Source: Phascolarctos cinereus (Eukaryota > Chordata > Mammalia > Diprotodontia > Phascolarctidae). From it: a DNA stretch of 64,000 bases. Position numbers and translations under genes: made by a program. Every line of letters begins with the position of its first letter. The first letter of the stretch is position 1. This document shows, one piece after another, positions 1 to 11,127 of the stretch. The notes beneath the pieces are model-generated. The model was given only the letters and a program-made list of their open reading frames with translations, made no database searches and had not been told where the DNA came from. The DNA is taken from the NCBI RefSeq assembly GCF_002099425.1, contig NW_018344274.1, positions 1 to 64,000 on the forward strand, written 5' to 3'.

Positions 1-72
<72 letters not shown>

Positions 73-88
73 AGAAAGAAAGAAAGAA

Positions 89-131
<43 letters not shown>

Positions 132-495
132 GAAGGAAGAAAGAAAGAAAGAAAGGAAGAAAGAAAGGAAGGAAGGAAGGAAGGAAGGAAGGAAGGAAGG
201 AAGGAAGGAAGGAAGGAAGGAAGGAAGGAAGGAAGGAAGGAAGGAGAAGAAGGAAGGAGAAGAAGGAAGGAGAAGAAGGAAGGAGAAGGAGAAGGAAGGA
301 GAAGGAGAAGGAAGGAGAAGGAGAAGGAAGGATAAAGAGAAGGTGAAGGAGAAGAAGAAGAAGAAGAAGAAAACAAAGGAGAAGAAAACAAAGGAGAAGA
401 AGGAAGAGAATAAGAAGGAGGAAGAGGAGGAGGAGGAAGTGGAAGAAGAGAAAAACAAGAAGAACAGGAACAAGAAAATCAAGAAGAAGAAGAGT
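1..495. repeat. Long purine microsatellite (AAAG / GGAA / GAAGGA)
   Basis: About 170 bp of AAAG units turn into pure GGAA units (about 171-243) and then a degenerate GAAGGA/GAGAAG zone to about 495. Almost every base on the plus strand is a purine. It begins at the window edge, so its full length is unknown. Such mirror-symmetric purine tracts can form triplex DNA. Confidence 0.97.
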
Positions 496-611
496 AAAGT
501 CCCTGGCTTGGTCATATAGATATTAAAGTTCCTTGACTTCTAGTACATTATTTCCATTGCACTACATTTCCTCCTCTGTTGGGGTACATTTGAGTTTGAC
601 TCTTACTAGCT

Positions 612-912
612 ACAGTAATAACAATAATAGTAATAATAACATAAACAATAAACACTTATATAGGGCTTTAAGGTTTAGAAAGTGCTTTTCACATATAATA
701 TTTCCTTATGCCATCTTTTATTTTCCTTATAATATCAACAATGTGATGATTATAATATGATATATTAATAATTTGGTGTATTATTATAATGCCTTAACAA
801 TGTGAAGTATTATTAGAACCATTTTCAGGTGATGAAATTGAGGCTGGAAGAGGTGAAATGCTTGCCCAGGATCACATGGTTCTAGTCCTCATGCAAAGGT
901 GGCTTTCACCTT
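612..912 (-). mobile_element. MIR/THER1-type core-SINE, diverged
   Basis: The order of recognisable blocks is 'cacttatatagggctttaag', an AT-rich middle, 'gatgaaattgaggctgg' and 'gcttgcccaggatcacatgg'. These are the reverse-complement landmarks of the long marsupial MIR form. The tRNA-like head at the right-hand end is badly eroded. Confidence 0.7.
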
Positions 913-2750
913 GATTAATTTATAATACCAAGATAATAGCTATGTGATCACTGGTTGTTATCTAGCAAATAAATGTATGAAGAATGCCATTATTAACTTT
1001 GCTAAAAAGGTAACTTCTTCCAGGAAGGGCTTCAATAACACGGCACTTATCAGCAGTAAGTATGCAATGGATTACACAGAACTCACCATTCTGGTGTGTG
1101 ATCACACAAACAAATGGAGGGGCAGAGATCCATACTATAGTTATTGGGAACACAGAGCAGAAACCTAGAAAGTCTCAGTAGTGTTCTCAGACCACAACAT
1201 GTGGGTGGTTTCTAAAATGACTAGACATATCCAGAGATAAAGAAAGCTATTTTATTACCTATATTACAAAGGGTTTCTGCTGAATTATTTATGGATATTT
1301 CCACTATAGTGGAAAGAAAAAAAGGAAATAAGCTTAAATTTAAATTGAATAACATTTAATATTTTGAGTGGAGAGGCAACAAGTTTTAAGAAATGATATC
1401 TTAAAGCAGTCATTTTTAGCACAAAGAACTCTAACCATCAATTATTGGATGTCATTGTGGAATCTCTCTGAGTATCATGTAACTATAACCTCAATTACTA
1501 CTATTCTTCCCATCTAAGACTATTTCTGTTAAATAGCTTTAACTAACAAAAGCTACAAATGACAACCAAAAAGGAATATGGAGACCTTGACATGTTACCA
1601 AATTAACTTCTGTCCTTCTCATTGTCCTCTCTTGTGGCTGCATCCCAAGTCATAACATGCTCTTCATAACCCACCTCCTCATCACCTCTGAGTCCATCCC
1701 CATGATTTACACCTGAAAATGTCACTAGTTATGGGTCTATGGATTCTTGAAAGTTATTCTAGCTGCATATTCTTACAAATTGGAAAGTCGTTATGTACAA
1801 TTCTATTGATTAACCTAGCTAAACTTAGAGAGATTTGTTGGAATGTAGGCTGCCAATGGAGGTGACGATTTTCTTTGGCAATCGATACTCATGAAACTAT
1901 CTACTAAAAACACAGAGATATTCTAATTTGAGCACCCATCATGATGAAATCATGGATCTTTTGACGTAACAAATATCGACTGTCTGAATTGAATTCATAA
2001 GGAAAAAACTCAAGGCAGAAAAAAAAACTGATTAAACCAAAGTGTCATACTAGATCACAGAAAGCAGAGATCATAAAATCATTCTACAGAATTCTTATTT
2101 GACCACACTGAGAATACTAGGTTGGTTTTTAGCATATAAGCACTGGAAAGGTAAATGGACTGGAATGAGTTCAGAGAAAGAGACTGGGAATAGAACATTT
2201 GGCATACAAAGATGAGAAGGGATATGCAACATGGCTTTGATGAATGAGAACTGGAGTTGGGACCTCTATGGTATTAGCCTTGTGGTGGAAATCACAGTCT
2301 TCTATGGATGCCTTTAGGCTTAGAGAGCCAGGAAGGAAAGGGGAAAATAGCCAGCAATATCATGTGGAAGTGCGAAGGAAGGGGGTTTAAATTTTGTAGG
2401 GTGAAATTAATAAAACCAACATTAAATTGGATCCACTTAGATCATAGCAAGATGAGACCAGGGATGGGAGTGTGCCAGATGCAGGGAGCAGGGCCTGCTC
2501 TGGTAAAAGTCAAACAGCTGGAAAAGCTAGTCTTTTGTATTACCCATCCCACTTTTATCACTCTTCCTTCCCACTGTCCTTGCCACTGGGCCTGTATCCC
2601 CTATGTCATGTCTCTCTCTCATAACTATATTGCAAAATACCTGTAATGTGTAATTAGTGATTTTGGAGAGTTACAAAGTAAAACGTTATCCAAAGTTCAA
2701 AGAAAAAGCTTCTTCTCACTTGGAAAGGTGAGCATCATAAAGGTTACCAT
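913..2750. other. No recognised gene or repeat
   Basis: AT-rich, apparently unique sequence. It holds a 112-codon open frame (2308-2646, plus) with no recognisable domain, no homolog I can name and no splice or promoter context. I treat that frame as chance. Confidence 0.5.
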
Positions 2751-2753
2751 TAT

Positions 2754-2866
2754 AAATTTAGGCTGGAAGGGATATTAGAAGCCATTGGGTACATGTCCTT
2801 CATCTTACAGCTAAAGAAACAGAAGCATAGCCAAGGTTAAGTGACTTGTCCAGGGCATTATAGAAG
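2754..2866 (-). mobile_element. MIR/MIR3-like SINE fragment
   Basis: The landmarks are 'ggctggaagggatattagaa', a diverged 'acagctaaagaaacagaagc' and 'gttaagtgacttgtccaggg'. These are the classic reversed MIR core. The fragment is about 110 bp and lies directly beside an L2 piece. Confidence 0.7.
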
Positions 2867-3540
2867 ACTTCAAGTAAGAGGTGATATTTGCATTGAGTTT
2901 TTAAAATTGGATAGGAAGAAAGAAGGCAAACATGAGGAGTACATGTACACAAGAAAAGATGAGAAAACATGAGGATTTTCTTTTTTGATTGGAAGGGGAG
3001 GGCAGTAGGAGTCCAGTTTGGCTGGAGTGTAAATGAAGGGGAGCCATATAAGGCAATGCTGGAAAAGTCAGGGAGAATAAAATTGTGAGGTCCTTGAATA
3101 CCAAACAAAGGAGTTCATACTTTATGTGGAAGACAATAGGGAGTCACTGAAGATTTTAGAGTGGATAAGCCCATCTCTACGCATGAGGAAGATTACTTTG
3201 GCCATAATACAGAGTTCTTGCTTGCAGAGAGAGAGCAGAAAGATCTCTTAGGCTATTGTGCTTTTTTTGTTTGTTTTTTTTGGTTTTTTGCTTGTTTGCT
3301 TAGTCTGTTCTTATAATAGTAAGGATAGGTGGTAATGAGGAGCTACGGCAGAAGAGTAGCAAAGGGAATAGAGAGAGGAAGGCAGATGGGAGAGATACTT
3401 CAGAGATACAGACTAAAGAATGTGCTAATGGATGTGAGGAGAGAAGGAAGAGGTGAAGGGTAGGGGAGAATTAAAGAAAACTGCAAGATTACAATCATGG
3501 TGGCGTTGGGTGAATGATAGTGCCATGGCCACACAAAGAA
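2867..3540 (-). mobile_element. L2 LINE fragment
   Basis: Read on the plus strand it follows the antisense L2 ORF pattern: 'tttggctggagtgtaaatga', then 'ccttgaataccaaac', then 'gacaatagggagtcactgaa', then 'gaagattactttggcc'. The minus strand therefore carries the reverse-transcriptase C-terminal region. A T/G-rich insertion lies near 3260-3300. It is old, with many indels. Confidence 0.75.
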
Positions 3541-4250
3541 GTGACAATAAAAGTATAGGGATAAAGATCATAAATAAAGCTCATTTTGGACAGACAAATA
3601 ATTCATTCTCATATAGCAGACATCACTCTTGAGCATATTTTCCTAGGCCTACTTCAGCCCTGTCTATATAGAACCGATCAGTCAAGTAATTCATTTTTTT
3701 CTTTTCTTTTCTTTTTCTTAAAACTATATTTCTAGAAAATGGATTGATATGTCTTTCTAGTTGGGTCTGAATGACAATTAAAATTATGAGACCAATTGTT
3801 TTGCAGACATTGCTGTTTGTTTTTACTCAGTCTTAACCTAAATTACACAGAGTTAAATAAATCCCCATCCACATTCTACATTCACTTTGGAACTATCTCC
3901 TCAAAGAGACAGATGGGCAAAGGAGCTCCTCAACCTTCCCTTTCTCTCATCTGGCACAATTGCCGTACTTCAAAATGTTGGCTATGATAATGTATTCCTC
4001 ACCATCATCTCCTTCCCCAAACATGCTCCCCACAGTGGTCAGCACTATGATTCTATGAATGTACACTTCCTATTTAGACAGTACAACACCTACTGTTATA
4101 GTGGAGTCATAAAAGCTCGTAATGGTCAAGCAGTATTTCTTCTCCTTCAACTGAGAATACCTGACAAGGCAGCTTTCTCCCACTCTTTGCCTTCCTGGAG
4201 AAAAAAAAAATTCACACTTGAAATCCAAGGACCATCTGTTGTGTTCTTGG
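3541..4250. other. No recognised gene or repeat
   Basis: Unique-looking sequence. A 134-codon open frame (3887-4291) runs on into the L2 tail next door, which argues against a real gene. No domain or signal peptide is visible. Confidence 0.5.
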
Positions 4251-4251
4251 T

Positions 4252-4380
4252 AAGCAATCAATCAATAAACAAACATTTATTAAGCACCTAATATGTGCCA
4301 AGTATTTTGACAGATGCTAGAGAAACAAGGACAAAGCTGTTACAATCTGTTCTCATGGAGTTTCTACTCTATGTTAAGGT
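4252..4380 (-). mobile_element. L2 3'-end fragment (first copy)
   Basis: The text 'aaacatttattaagcaccta' followed by a 'tgtgccaagtatttt' motif is the reverse complement of the L2 3' end. It is followed by the diverged 'acaatctgttctcatggag' block. A second L2 3' end starts about 200 bp downstream. Confidence 0.8.
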
Positions 4381-4449
4381 TTGTGCTAGAAACGTTAAGT
4401 TTCATTTCACATTTCACTTTGAATTCATCAAATATAGGAAGGTATAGAT

Positions 4450-4855
4450 TTTTAAATTCAATTCAACAAGTGTTTATTAAGCTCCTGTGCCAAGTACTTG
4501 GTACCTAAGGACAAAAATGAAATTGTCCCTGTCCTTGTGGGGAAAATATTGTGTACATAAAATATATACAAAGATATCGGGAAGGCACTAATAAAGTGAA
4601 TTTTCCTTCGAGGAAATTAGAGGCTCCAATAAGCTAACAGAGTAAGGAAGAGTATGAAATAGTCATGTCAAATAGCCTACTCACAGGCATGGATTTGAGA
4701 GTTGTGTCATATGCAAGGAAAGGTAAGGACAGTTTGATTGGAGTCCATAATTAAGGAACCCGGAAAGGTAGATTGCACCAGACAGGGAAGGGATTTAAGC
4801 AACTATGAATGCTCTTCTCGGTCTATATTAAAATAAAGTGTGAGAGCAATATATA
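4450..4855 (-). mobile_element. L2 3'-end fragment (second copy)
   Basis: It starts again with 'caagtgtttattaagctcct' and 'gtgccaagtacttgg', then 'gtccctgtccttgtgg' and a 'gggaaggcactaataaag' block. It is therefore a separate L2 insertion rather than a continuation of the copy at 4252. Confidence 0.75.
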
Positions 4856-4891
4856 GTGGAGAATAAAAATTCCTGTACTTCTTGCTGGTTC

Positions 4892-5099
4892 CTCCACTTT
4901 GCATCTGCTGCCCTGTCTCATCTTAACTGCCAAGAACAAGCTGTCACTCCCAGGTCAAGTTCATCACTGCTAAACTTACCATCAGGCCACTAACTCAAGC
5001 CTTGATTGATTGAAAGGCTGGAGGGCAGAGTATCAAATTCTTCCTTCCAATGCAGAAATTGGATTCAGCTCACTCCACTTTGCTTCTGCTGCCCTATCT
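4892..5099. repeat. Direct repeat pair of 27 bp, 181 bp apart
   Basis: Positions 4892-4918 and 5073-5099 share the pattern 'ctccactttgc.tctgctgc' followed by 'cct.tct', with 2 mismatches in 27 bp. The sequence between them is not a repeat I recognise. Confidence 0.8.
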
Positions 5100-5179
5100 G
5101 GTTTCAGCTCCAGGAAAAAAAAAAAAAAAGATGACCCTTTGCCAGGTACCCTTCATATCCTCCCCTGATTCCTTGCCTC

Positions 5180-5340
5180 TGTTGGTGTGTTATCTCTCCA
5201 CTTAGATTGCAAGCTCTTTGAGGGCAAGGATGTGATTGCCTTTCTTTTCATTAATTGTATCCCCAACTATTAGCATAATGCCTGGCTCATAGTAGATGCT
5301 TAATAAATATTTATTGGATTGAATTATTGAATTTGTTGTG
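5180..5340 (+). mobile_element. L2 3'-end fragment
   Basis: The series 'gattgcaagctctttgaggg', 'gtatccccaactattagc', 'atgcctggctcatagtag' and 'atgcttaataaatatttatt' is the plus-oriented L2 3' terminus. It opposes the minus-strand L2 pieces just upstream. Confidence 0.85.
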
Positions 5341-5554
5341 GCACTGATTATTTGGCCTGAAAAGATTACCAGTAAAACATAGGTTTCCCACTAATTGATT
5401 CCTACTAATTATCTAGTAAACTGTAAGAATACAGTTGTCATCTTGGACAAGAGAGTGAGAACCTACCTCGTAACCTAACTTGTTACCATTAGATCAGGAG
5501 ATCACTTTGCTTTTTTTGTTTTGTTCTGTTTTTGTCTATTTGTTTTGGGGTATA

Positions 5555-5640
5555 TGTGTGTCTGTGTGTGTGTAGCCCCAACACTTAGAACAATGCCTAG
5601 TACTAGTAAATGTAATTGATGTTTATTGGCTGACTGATTA
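5555..5640 (+). mobile_element. L2 3' terminus, short
   Basis: 'cccaacacttagaacaatgc' followed by 'gatgtttattggctgactga' is a diverged L2 tail. A short (TG)n run (about 5549-5572) precedes it. Confidence 0.65.
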
Positions 5641-5919
5641 AAGACTCTTTCAGGGTGGAGGCGGGTAGGATTAGCAAATGCTATAATAAACTCTAAATTT
5701 TGAGAAAACAGATTGACTTAGATAAATAACCTGATCGCATAATCCTAGTATTTTAATTTCTGTTTCATTATTAACTTCCTGTACCTACTATGAATCTACT
5801 TTTCCAACCAATTTTCTGCTACTTCTTTGGGTCCTTAGGTTTTGGTGCACTGGAATCAACCCTATTCTTTTCTTTTGTTTATGATTACTTGGATTCCAAG
5901 TTGGCCATGATCACAGTAA

Positions 5920-6045
5920 ACTGTCATTTACTATCTGGGTGATATTGGGAAAGTCATTCTAGGATTTTTCCTCAGCTGTAAAATGTGGGAATTGAATTAA
6001 ATACTATTATAACTTCCAAATCTAAATATAAGATCCTATGATTCC
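5920..6045 (+). mobile_element. MIR SINE fragment
   Basis: The text 'ctgggtgatattgggaaagt' followed by 'ttttcctcagctgtaaaatg' and a terminal 'aagatcctatgattcc' matches the MIR core and the marsupial-type tail. Confidence 0.65.
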
Positions 6046-7380
6046 TATGCCTTGATAACTGACAAGTGTCATATGTCTGGTCTCCCTCACTGACCCCTCC
6101 CACATATCTTTCCAGATGGGATAAGACAATTCCCTTCAGACTTGAGATTTTATAGCAGGAAGCATGAATGGAGTAAGGAAGAAAGGAGAGGGAGAAAAAA
6201 ACATGTGAGGTTGCATTAGTGGGTGATTGACCAGAAGTTGTTTCAATGGAGATGACACAGCCTGCTGAGCCCAACATTCATTGACTAACCTATAAGCACT
6301 GCCTTCTTTGAATGTGCTCAATTATAAGGCTTTAGATAAGGATCTTTGTAGCACCTCCATACAAAAAGTTCAGATACTCTGCGTCTATGCTTTCAGGGGA
6401 ATAGATTCTCCAGGGAAATGATAGAACTTCTATTTTCTCCTCTGTATTCTGTAAACCTAGAGGGTGTTTTGAATTTTCTAGAGAAAAGAACAATAAGATT
6501 GAATGTGCATACCATCCTTTTTATTCTATCTGTTTTCAACAAGATTACCAATGGGGATCCAATTATGTAGCCTACACTTGGAATCTAACATACTTGGTGA
6601 GCAAGTAACCACAGAAGCAAGCCACCAAGCTCACCAAATTGGCTGGAACATATTTCTAATATGCTGCAGGATGTTCCTACTGACCTGTGTCACTAACAAA
6701 GAAAACACATTTCATATTTTTAGGACTGTTTGCCAAAGTGGTTTGGCTATGAAAAGAACATCTTTTTATGAGCTAATTTGCTCTAAATTTAATTAGCTCA
6801 TTATCCAATTGGCTATGATTAAAGTGCAACAGCTAGACAAATTTAAGCCTTAGAAAAATGTACCCAATTATAAACTCTACCACTAAATAAGCATTTGTGA
6901 ATCAAGTTACAGTATTCCAGTTGCTTTCTGAGTAATCTAATTCACCAGTTAGGTTTTAATACTTGAAATATGTAATTTTTATTAGTTGAAAGAGTAGTTT
7001 GGTATGTAGAAATATGACTAGTCTTGACTTTAAAAGGGAAGAGAAAGGTGGATATCATCACTAATAGGTTTATAAGCTTCCCATCAATACCTAGTATAAT
7101 AGTCAAACCCATGAGTAAAAGTGTGGCTGGATTTTGAATGCTTAGAAAAGGAAATGGTGATCATTATGAGCCAACACTGGTAATAAGAGGACTTAGCTTC
7201 TACTTCCCTGTGTATGTCTTTCAACACAGTAAAATGCCGAGGAGAAAAAGTGCCCTGCCTCATAGTTGTGAACAGCACCGGAAATGTTAGCACTGGCATG
7301 GGGAATGGAGCAAGGTGTCTTTAGAAAGGCTAGATTGCAATTTATCAAACGTAGTGAAGAAAGGATTCATTCTTTGGGAG
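6046..7380. other. No recognised gene or repeat
   Basis: Unique-looking AT-rich sequence. It has short open frames of up to 97 codons only, with none recognisable. No microsatellite is present. Confidence 0.5.
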
Positions 7381-7384
7381 TATG

Positions 7385-7662
7385 GCAGCCAGGAGGCACA
7401 GGGGACAGCACATTGAGTCTGGAATCAGAAAGACCTGTCTGTGTTCATATCCAGCCTCAGATACTTACTAGTTGTGTGACTCTGGACAAGTCACTTCACT
7501 TTGACTGCCCCAGTTTCCTTAACTGTAAAATGGAGATCATAATAGCACCTACCTCCCAGGGTTGTTGTAAGGATTGAATGAGATAATATTTGCAGAGCAC
7601 TGAGCTCATTATTGGCACATAATAGGTGCTTAATAAATGTATATTCCTTTCCCTTATCCCTC
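7385..7662 (+). mobile_element. Near full-length MIR/THER1 SINE
   Basis: All parts are in order: tRNA-like head ('gtctggaatcagaaagacct'), B-box region ('gttcatatccagcctc'), core ('tgtgtgactctggacaagtc', 'ctgtaaaatggagatcataa'), 'gggttgttgtaaggatt' and the 3' end 'aataggtgcttaataaatg'. It is among the best-preserved MIR copies in the window. Confidence 0.9.
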
Positions 7663-7849
7663 TGTGTTGGACTAAAGGACCTGCGTCTCCCAGATTCTTT
7701 TTTTTCCTTTTTTTTTTTTTTTTCTGTGCCAGTAACATGGATTTGCTGCGAAATAGCCAATAGGAAGTGGGAAACTTCACCTGATTAGATTTCTATTTGT
7801 AAAAATTTGTAGTGAATTATTTTTGCACCTTAACTGCCTCATTTCAAGG

Positions 7850-8240
7850 CTTCAACAAATATTCATTAAACAGTTCTTATGTTCAAGATACTATGGAGCA
7901 TGTCAGGCATATGTAGATTAATAGCATCACACTCCACTGCTCTCAAGAAACTGATATATCATCACAGGGAAATCATATGGAAACAAATGATACCAGGTGT
8001 AGTGTGTTGGAGAAAAAGAAGAGAGACAGAAAATACTCTAGCAAAAATTGGAGGACAGAGACAGTACAATGTGAAAGTGCAGGGAAGGTTGGAAGGATTA
8101 AGAAAGAGTTCATAGAAAACCTGGCACCTGAGTTAAGGAATTCTAAAGGGAGAGAAGGGGAAAGGGATAAAGATGAGAAGGAAGCATCCATTCTAGGTTG
8201 TACACATACATGCCTGGAGTAATGACATGGCAGATGGTAT
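7850..8240 (-). mobile_element. L2 LINE 3' fragment, very diverged
   Basis: A weak 'caacaaatattcattaaac' start and 'cactgctctcaagaaactga' match the reverse L2 3' end. They are followed by purine-rich sequence typical of antisense L2, including 'ggaggacagagacagtac'. The identity is low. Confidence 0.55.
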
Positions 8241-8354
8241 TTCATGAAGGCGACAATATTTCCAAAAGATCTTCAATCCAGTTAGTCTATTCTTGGATCA
8301 GTTCTATTTTAGGATAAAGGTCAAGAAATGTTTACAATAATAACAAAGATCCAG

Positions 8355-8425
8355 GTATTCATCCATATCAGTATTCTTGGCACATAGCAATCACTTAATA
8401 AATACTTGCTGACTGACTCTATATA
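8355..8425 (+). mobile_element. L2/MIR 3' terminus
   Basis: 'cttggcacatagcaatcact' followed by 'taataaatacttgctgactg' is the standard LINE2/MIR tail. Confidence 0.65.
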
Positions 8426-8729
8426 GTAGCAGATCAGAACTTCTCTGCATATTGGTAGATAGTCCATAAAAGTTCTATGTCACTTCCCCACCCTGACACC
8501 CCAAATCATTGTCAAATGGTCATTTGTCTAATTATGAGTATCTATGAAGTTAGTGAATTGGTATTCAGACAGTAGACACATAGTCTACCATCAGCTTTGT
8601 CTTAAAGCCTTTCCAGCTTGAGGGGATCTGTTGTAACTTGCCTTTAAGAATCCAGAGTCACTTCAGACTTAATAGTTTCATGAAGAAAAAAAAATGGACA
8701 TGGTATTTTTTTTGAAAGTTCACATTTTT

Positions 8730-8905
8730 CTGGCCCCTTACACCTACTGATCTTAGATCTGACATTTTCTCTGACTATCTTCCATGTATGAAATGCTCTT
8801 CTTCCTCTGCCCCAATTAATGATTTTCCTGGCTTCCTTTAAATCCCAAGATCTACCTTCTACAAGAAGCCTTCCCTAACTCCTTTTAATTTCAATTCTGT
8901 CACTC
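8730..8905 (+). mobile_element. L2 ORF2 C-terminal fragment
   Basis: 'gaaatgctcttcttcctc', 'ctggcttcctttaaatcc' and 'ctacaagaagccttccctaa' match the sense-strand end of the L2 ORF (the E-A-F-P peptide block). Confidence 0.8.
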
Positions 8906-8927
8906 TTTTAATTGTTTCCTATTTAAT

Positions 8928-9152
8928 TGTTTCCTGAGAGTGCCAGGCCTGAAATCAGGAAGACTCATTTTCATAAGTTCAAATCTAGCTGTGTGACTGG
9001 GCAAATCACTTAACCCTCTTTGTCTCAGTTTCCTCATCAGTAAAATGAGCTGAGGAAGGAAGAAGCAAACCACTCCAATGCTCTTCCCAAGAAAACTCCA
9101 AATGGGGTGATAAAAAGTTGGACACAATTGAAACAACTGAACAACAACATGT
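8928..9152 (+). mobile_element. RTE-tailed SINE (RTESINE1/SINE1 type)
   Basis: The head has 'gtgccaggcctgaaatcagg' and 'ctagctgtgtgactgggc'. The core is 'tttcctcatcagtaaaatga'. The 3' part shows 'aagaaaactccaaatggggt', 'agttggacacaattg' and the tail 'caactgaacaacaac'. This RTE/BovB-like 3' end implies mobilisation by an RTE LINE. A 16-bp local duplication lies just upstream. Confidence 0.88.
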
Positions 9153-10190
9153 CATTACAGATGGCTTCTTTTAGGATAACAGATGAGAACAAATTATCTA
9201 TTTGTATCACGTGACATATTGAGGCAATAAATCAATTACAATCATCAATGAAATGATAAAATGAAATGAAAACAATGAAACAAATGAAATAAAATGAAAA
9301 CAAAAGTGCAATCTTTATAAAACTGTATTAGGACTATGTGAAGGAGACTTTTATCCTTTCTACTTAGATATATTTCTTCATTAACCAGCAGTACCATAAC
9401 TGGAAAATTTTGTGCTTTGGGGAAGGGAGTAGATCAAAAAGAATTCAGGAGAGATGTCAGCTTGGGTATGGCCACCAAGAGGAATACAACAAGGGTCAGA
9501 GCTTTTGTGCCCTTTAAGTCTGAATATCCAGGGTCAAGTCTCTGCTCATTGTGCCTTACAATAATTCAAGAATGAATAATTATTGAATTTTAATTGATAT
9601 CTTTTACCAGCATCAATAGTTCAGGTCTTAAAACAGCCCATTCTTAATTTCAAATACTTTTCAAATATTGATTCAAATAGTACCAAAGAATGTTGATCAA
9701 GCCCTTCCTTTGAAGACTTGCCCTGTTTAATGCCTATGGGATTTTTCAAAATAAAAAGTTTATCTTTTCATGTTTAAATCTCATTTCATTAACATTTCAT
9801 GCTCTAATTTTTCCACCCTCATGAATACTTAGCCTGCAATTTAAAGTATAGGTTGTAGAATTCTTTGAGAGTTCTGAATATGCCAAACCATCAATCTTTG
9901 ACCTTTTTCTACCTACCAATCTTGAGGTCTTTCTCAGGCACCCTAGGAAATCAGAATACTTCAAGGGAAATATTGAATCTATACCATGAAGACCCAATTT
10001 GGGGGGAACTAGAAAACTTCCACAGGATCTCCATCCTCTTCTCCTATTTATCTCTTCTTTGTTCCAATTGTATGAGAGGATTGGCAACATCACTTCTTAA
10101 ATTGATGCAGTATAATATTCTGTGCTTACAAATTTTTCACCTCAATTCTCCTGCTATGTAAAATGTAATTGTCTAAGTGCCTACCAATTG
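9153..10190. other. No recognised gene or repeat
   Basis: Unique-looking AT-rich sequence. Two 98-codon frames overlap on opposite strands (9797-10093 minus, 9865-10161 plus), which marks them as chance. An A-rich patch (9240-9305) has 'aaatgaaa' repeats. Confidence 0.5.
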
Positions 10191-10194
10191 AATT

Positions 10195-10405
10195 CCACAA
10201 ATTCAATTTGATTCAATTTCACAAATATTAATTAAATGTCTATTATTTCTAAGGCACTGCTAGGCTCTGGCTATAAGAAGACTATTCAATCTCTTGCTTC
10301 AAGGAGCTTTCAAAGTACTGGAGTGGGGGTAGTGGTGGACATGATCTGCACAATATATAAAGTAACATATACAGTAAACAAGGTAGATAATAAATACTTG
10401 TTGTT
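10195..10405 (-). mobile_element. L2 3'-end fragment
   Basis: A diverged 'cacaaatattaattaaatg' block, 'ggcactgctaggctctgg', 'gcttcaaggagctttcaaa' and an 'acaatatataaagtaaca' block follow the reverse L2 3' pattern. Confidence 0.7.
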
Positions 10406-10494
10406 TGATTGATTTAAAGAAAGCATGGATGAGTCATATGATCAATGGTTATGATATGCACTAATGGGGAAATACACACAAACCAAATCACAAA

Positions 10495-10702
10495 TACATG
10501 GTCTAGTGGACAGAATGCTTCACTTGAGGCCAGAAAGACTTGAGTTCAAATTGTGCCTTAGACACATATCAGCTAGGCAAGTCACTGAATCTCTCCCATC
10601 TTCAGTTTCCTCAACTGTAAAATGAGGATGTTAATGTATGTAAAATGGATGTGATGGCCTTTCTAGTCCTTTCCAGTTCTAAATCTAAGATCCTATGACT
10701 CT
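10495..10702 (+). mobile_element. MIR-type SINE
   Basis: The head is 'tctagtggacagaatgcttc', followed by 'gacttgagttcaaattgtgc' and 'tttcctcaactgtaaaatga'. The tail is 'tttccagttctaaatctaag' and 'atcctatgac', the marsupial MIR3-like ending. Confidence 0.85.
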
Positions 10703-10781
10703 AACATTCGTGTAGTTCAAAGTATTTGAAGTGATCCATGGCAACAAGGTTTGTCTACTCTCTCCTTATGTCTTTTGTATC

Positions 10782-11030
10782 AGAAAGGAAGGAAGGAAGG
10801 AAGGAAGGAAGGAAGGAAGGAAGGAAGGAAGGAAGGAAGGAAGGAAGGAAGGAAGGAAGGAAGGAAGGAAGGAAGGGAAAAGAAGGAAGAAAGGAAAGAA
10901 GGGAGGAGGGAGGGAGAAAGGAAGGAAGGCAGGGAGGCAGAAAAGGAGGGAGGGAAGAAAGGAAAGAAGAAAGGAAGGAAGGGAAGAAAGGAGATAGAGA
11001 AATAGATAGATAGATTAGATTAGATGGGAT
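10782..11030. repeat. (GGAA)n microsatellite with degenerate flank
   Basis: About 23 uninterrupted GGAA units (about 10784-10875) continue into a degenerate GGGA/GGAA/AGAT purine zone up to about 11030. Tandem GGAA is a known binding platform for ETS-family factors. It lies about 100 bp from the LTR at 11128. Confidence 0.97.
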
Positions 11031-11127
11031 GGAGAGAGAAATTCATTTTTTAAATCTATAACTTGCTTCCCTAGCTTATGCTCATTCTGAGCATTAGTAC
11101 CCCTGACATTACGGAACAGGACCATAC

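Noticed and set aside
2308-2646. 112-codon frame
   Set aside because: No recognisable domain or homolog, and frames of this length occur by chance in a 64-kb window.
3887-4291. 134-codon frame as a possible gene
   Set aside because: The 3' part is L2 tail, there is no recognisable domain, and no promoter or splice context.
10731-11013. Three overlapping Glu/Gly/Arg/Lys-rich frames
   Set aside because: Three frames of the (GGAA)n tract.
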